A DNA stretch of 64,000 nucleotides from Streptomyces sp. SCUT-3 (GTDB taxonomy: Bacteria > Actinomycetota > Actinomycetes > Streptomycetales > Streptomycetaceae), in the NCBI RefSeq assembly GCF_014083985.1, contig NZ_CP046907.1, positions 5,962,501-6,026,500 on the forward strand. Reading direction: 5' to 3'. Both the position numbers and the translations under genes were made by a program. Within the stretch, counting starts at the first letter, position 1; every line of letters starts with the position of its first letter. Below are positions 63,702 through 64,000 of this stretch, one piece after another. The notes beneath the pieces are model-generated. The model made no database searches. It saw only the letters and a program-made list of their open reading frames with translations, and was not told where the DNA came from.

Positions 63702-64000
63702 TCAGCCGAAGGGGACGGTCAGCACGGAGCCCGTCTCCACCTGGACGGTGGAGGGGGCGTCGCCGATCGCGTTCCAGATTTCGACGCGGATCGTGCCCCC
63801 GTCGAGGTCGCCGAGGCTCCCGGAGGCGGAGTGGAGGCCGGAACGGGACCCGGCGTACTCCTCGTGGCCGGGGACGGGGTCGGAGGCGAAGTAGCGGAAG
63901 GTCTCGACCCGTTCGAAGGTGCCGTCGCCGGTCAGGTCGTACGACACCCGGGCCTGCTGCCCGACGCCGACGGCCGTCCCCGCGTCCACCCAGAAACGGA
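63702..64000 (-). CDS. C-terminal end of a secreted protein (partial, 5' end outside window)
   Basis: About 99 residues are visible from the window edge to the stop: FWVDAGTAVGVGQQARVSYD, LTGDGTFERVETFRYFASDP and VEIWNAIGDAP. It is a beta-rich domain of the kind found at the C-terminus of streptomycete secreted carbohydrate-active enzymes. Catalytic parts lie outside the window, so the enzyme class cannot be named. Confidence 0.55.
   Translation of the reverse strand, partial: RFWVDAGTAVGVGQQARVSYDLTGDGTFERVETFRYFASDPVPGHEEYAGSRSGLHSASGSLGDLDGGTIRVEIWNAIGDAPSTVQVETGSVLTVPFG

Overview
The window is very GC-rich, with strong third-position G/C bias, GTG and TTG starts, a secreted M4 protease, an LAxTG-type cell-wall anchor, a fused UreA-UreB subunit and the long actinobacterial form of ArgG. 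All of this points to a Streptomyces chromosome, probably an arm-like region with many secreted proteins, regulators and small accessory modules. I saw no rRNA, tRNA, CRISPR array or intact insertion sequence. One IS5-type transposase fragment is present.

Layout. 1-5 kb: a broken large hypothetical gene, a GNAT acetyltransferase and a MATE exporter. 5-14.8 kb: mostly exported proteins (M4 protease, LAETG-anchored hydrolase, TspO, S9 peptidase, HTH-TM-ricin protein, I36-type inhibitor, lipoprotein). 14.8-24 kb: RlmG-like methyltransferase, exported hemerythrin, a tiny Cys-rich protein under a CsoR-like operator, an HPF1-like (DUF2228) gene behind a perfect 24-bp inverted repeat, and several small enzymes and regulators. 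23.7-29 kb: a metal block made of a CzrA/NmtR-type ArsR repressor, a P1B-4 ATPase, a thioredoxin-like [2Fe-2S] protein, a GDT1-family transporter behind a yybP-ykoY manganese riboswitch, and a CorA transporter. 30.6-35 kb: UreAB-UreC without accessory genes, agmatine deiminase, a His-rich 50-residue ORF and a TetR regulator. 35-45 kb: membrane and housekeeping-like genes, then a histidine kinase/response regulator pair divergent from a serine hydrolase with a perfect 18-bp palindrome between them. 45-54 kb: an exported tandem rubrerythrin-like protein, then a quinone/aromatic block (two pirins, a WrbA-type quinone reductase, LysR and AraC regulators, and a secreted intradiol dioxygenase fused to a CBM5/12 module). 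54-62 kb: a zone of gene decay (duplicated DUF1269 fragment, broken membrane gene, sulfatase cut off against a UvrA-like ABC gene, a reductase remnant). 61.7 kb to the end: argG under an ARG-box-like dyad, a small conserved gene, and the 3' end of a secreted protein.

How the genes work together. The clearest functional group is metal handling: divalent metal efflux (ArsR/ATPase), Mn homeostasis (riboswitch/GDT1), Mg/Co transport (CorA), a nickel enzyme (urease) and a His-rich peptide. A second group deals with quinones, catechols and oxidative chemistry. Many genes are divergent regulator-target pairs with visible dyads, and at least six starts look leaderless (a TANNNT box 7-10 nt upstream).

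Quality note. At least five otherwise well-conserved genes are interrupted by a single missing base next to a C or G run, always as a -1 shift. Either the assembly carries homopolymer contractions or these genes are decaying. I favour the first explanation and give both the open frames and the repaired reading.
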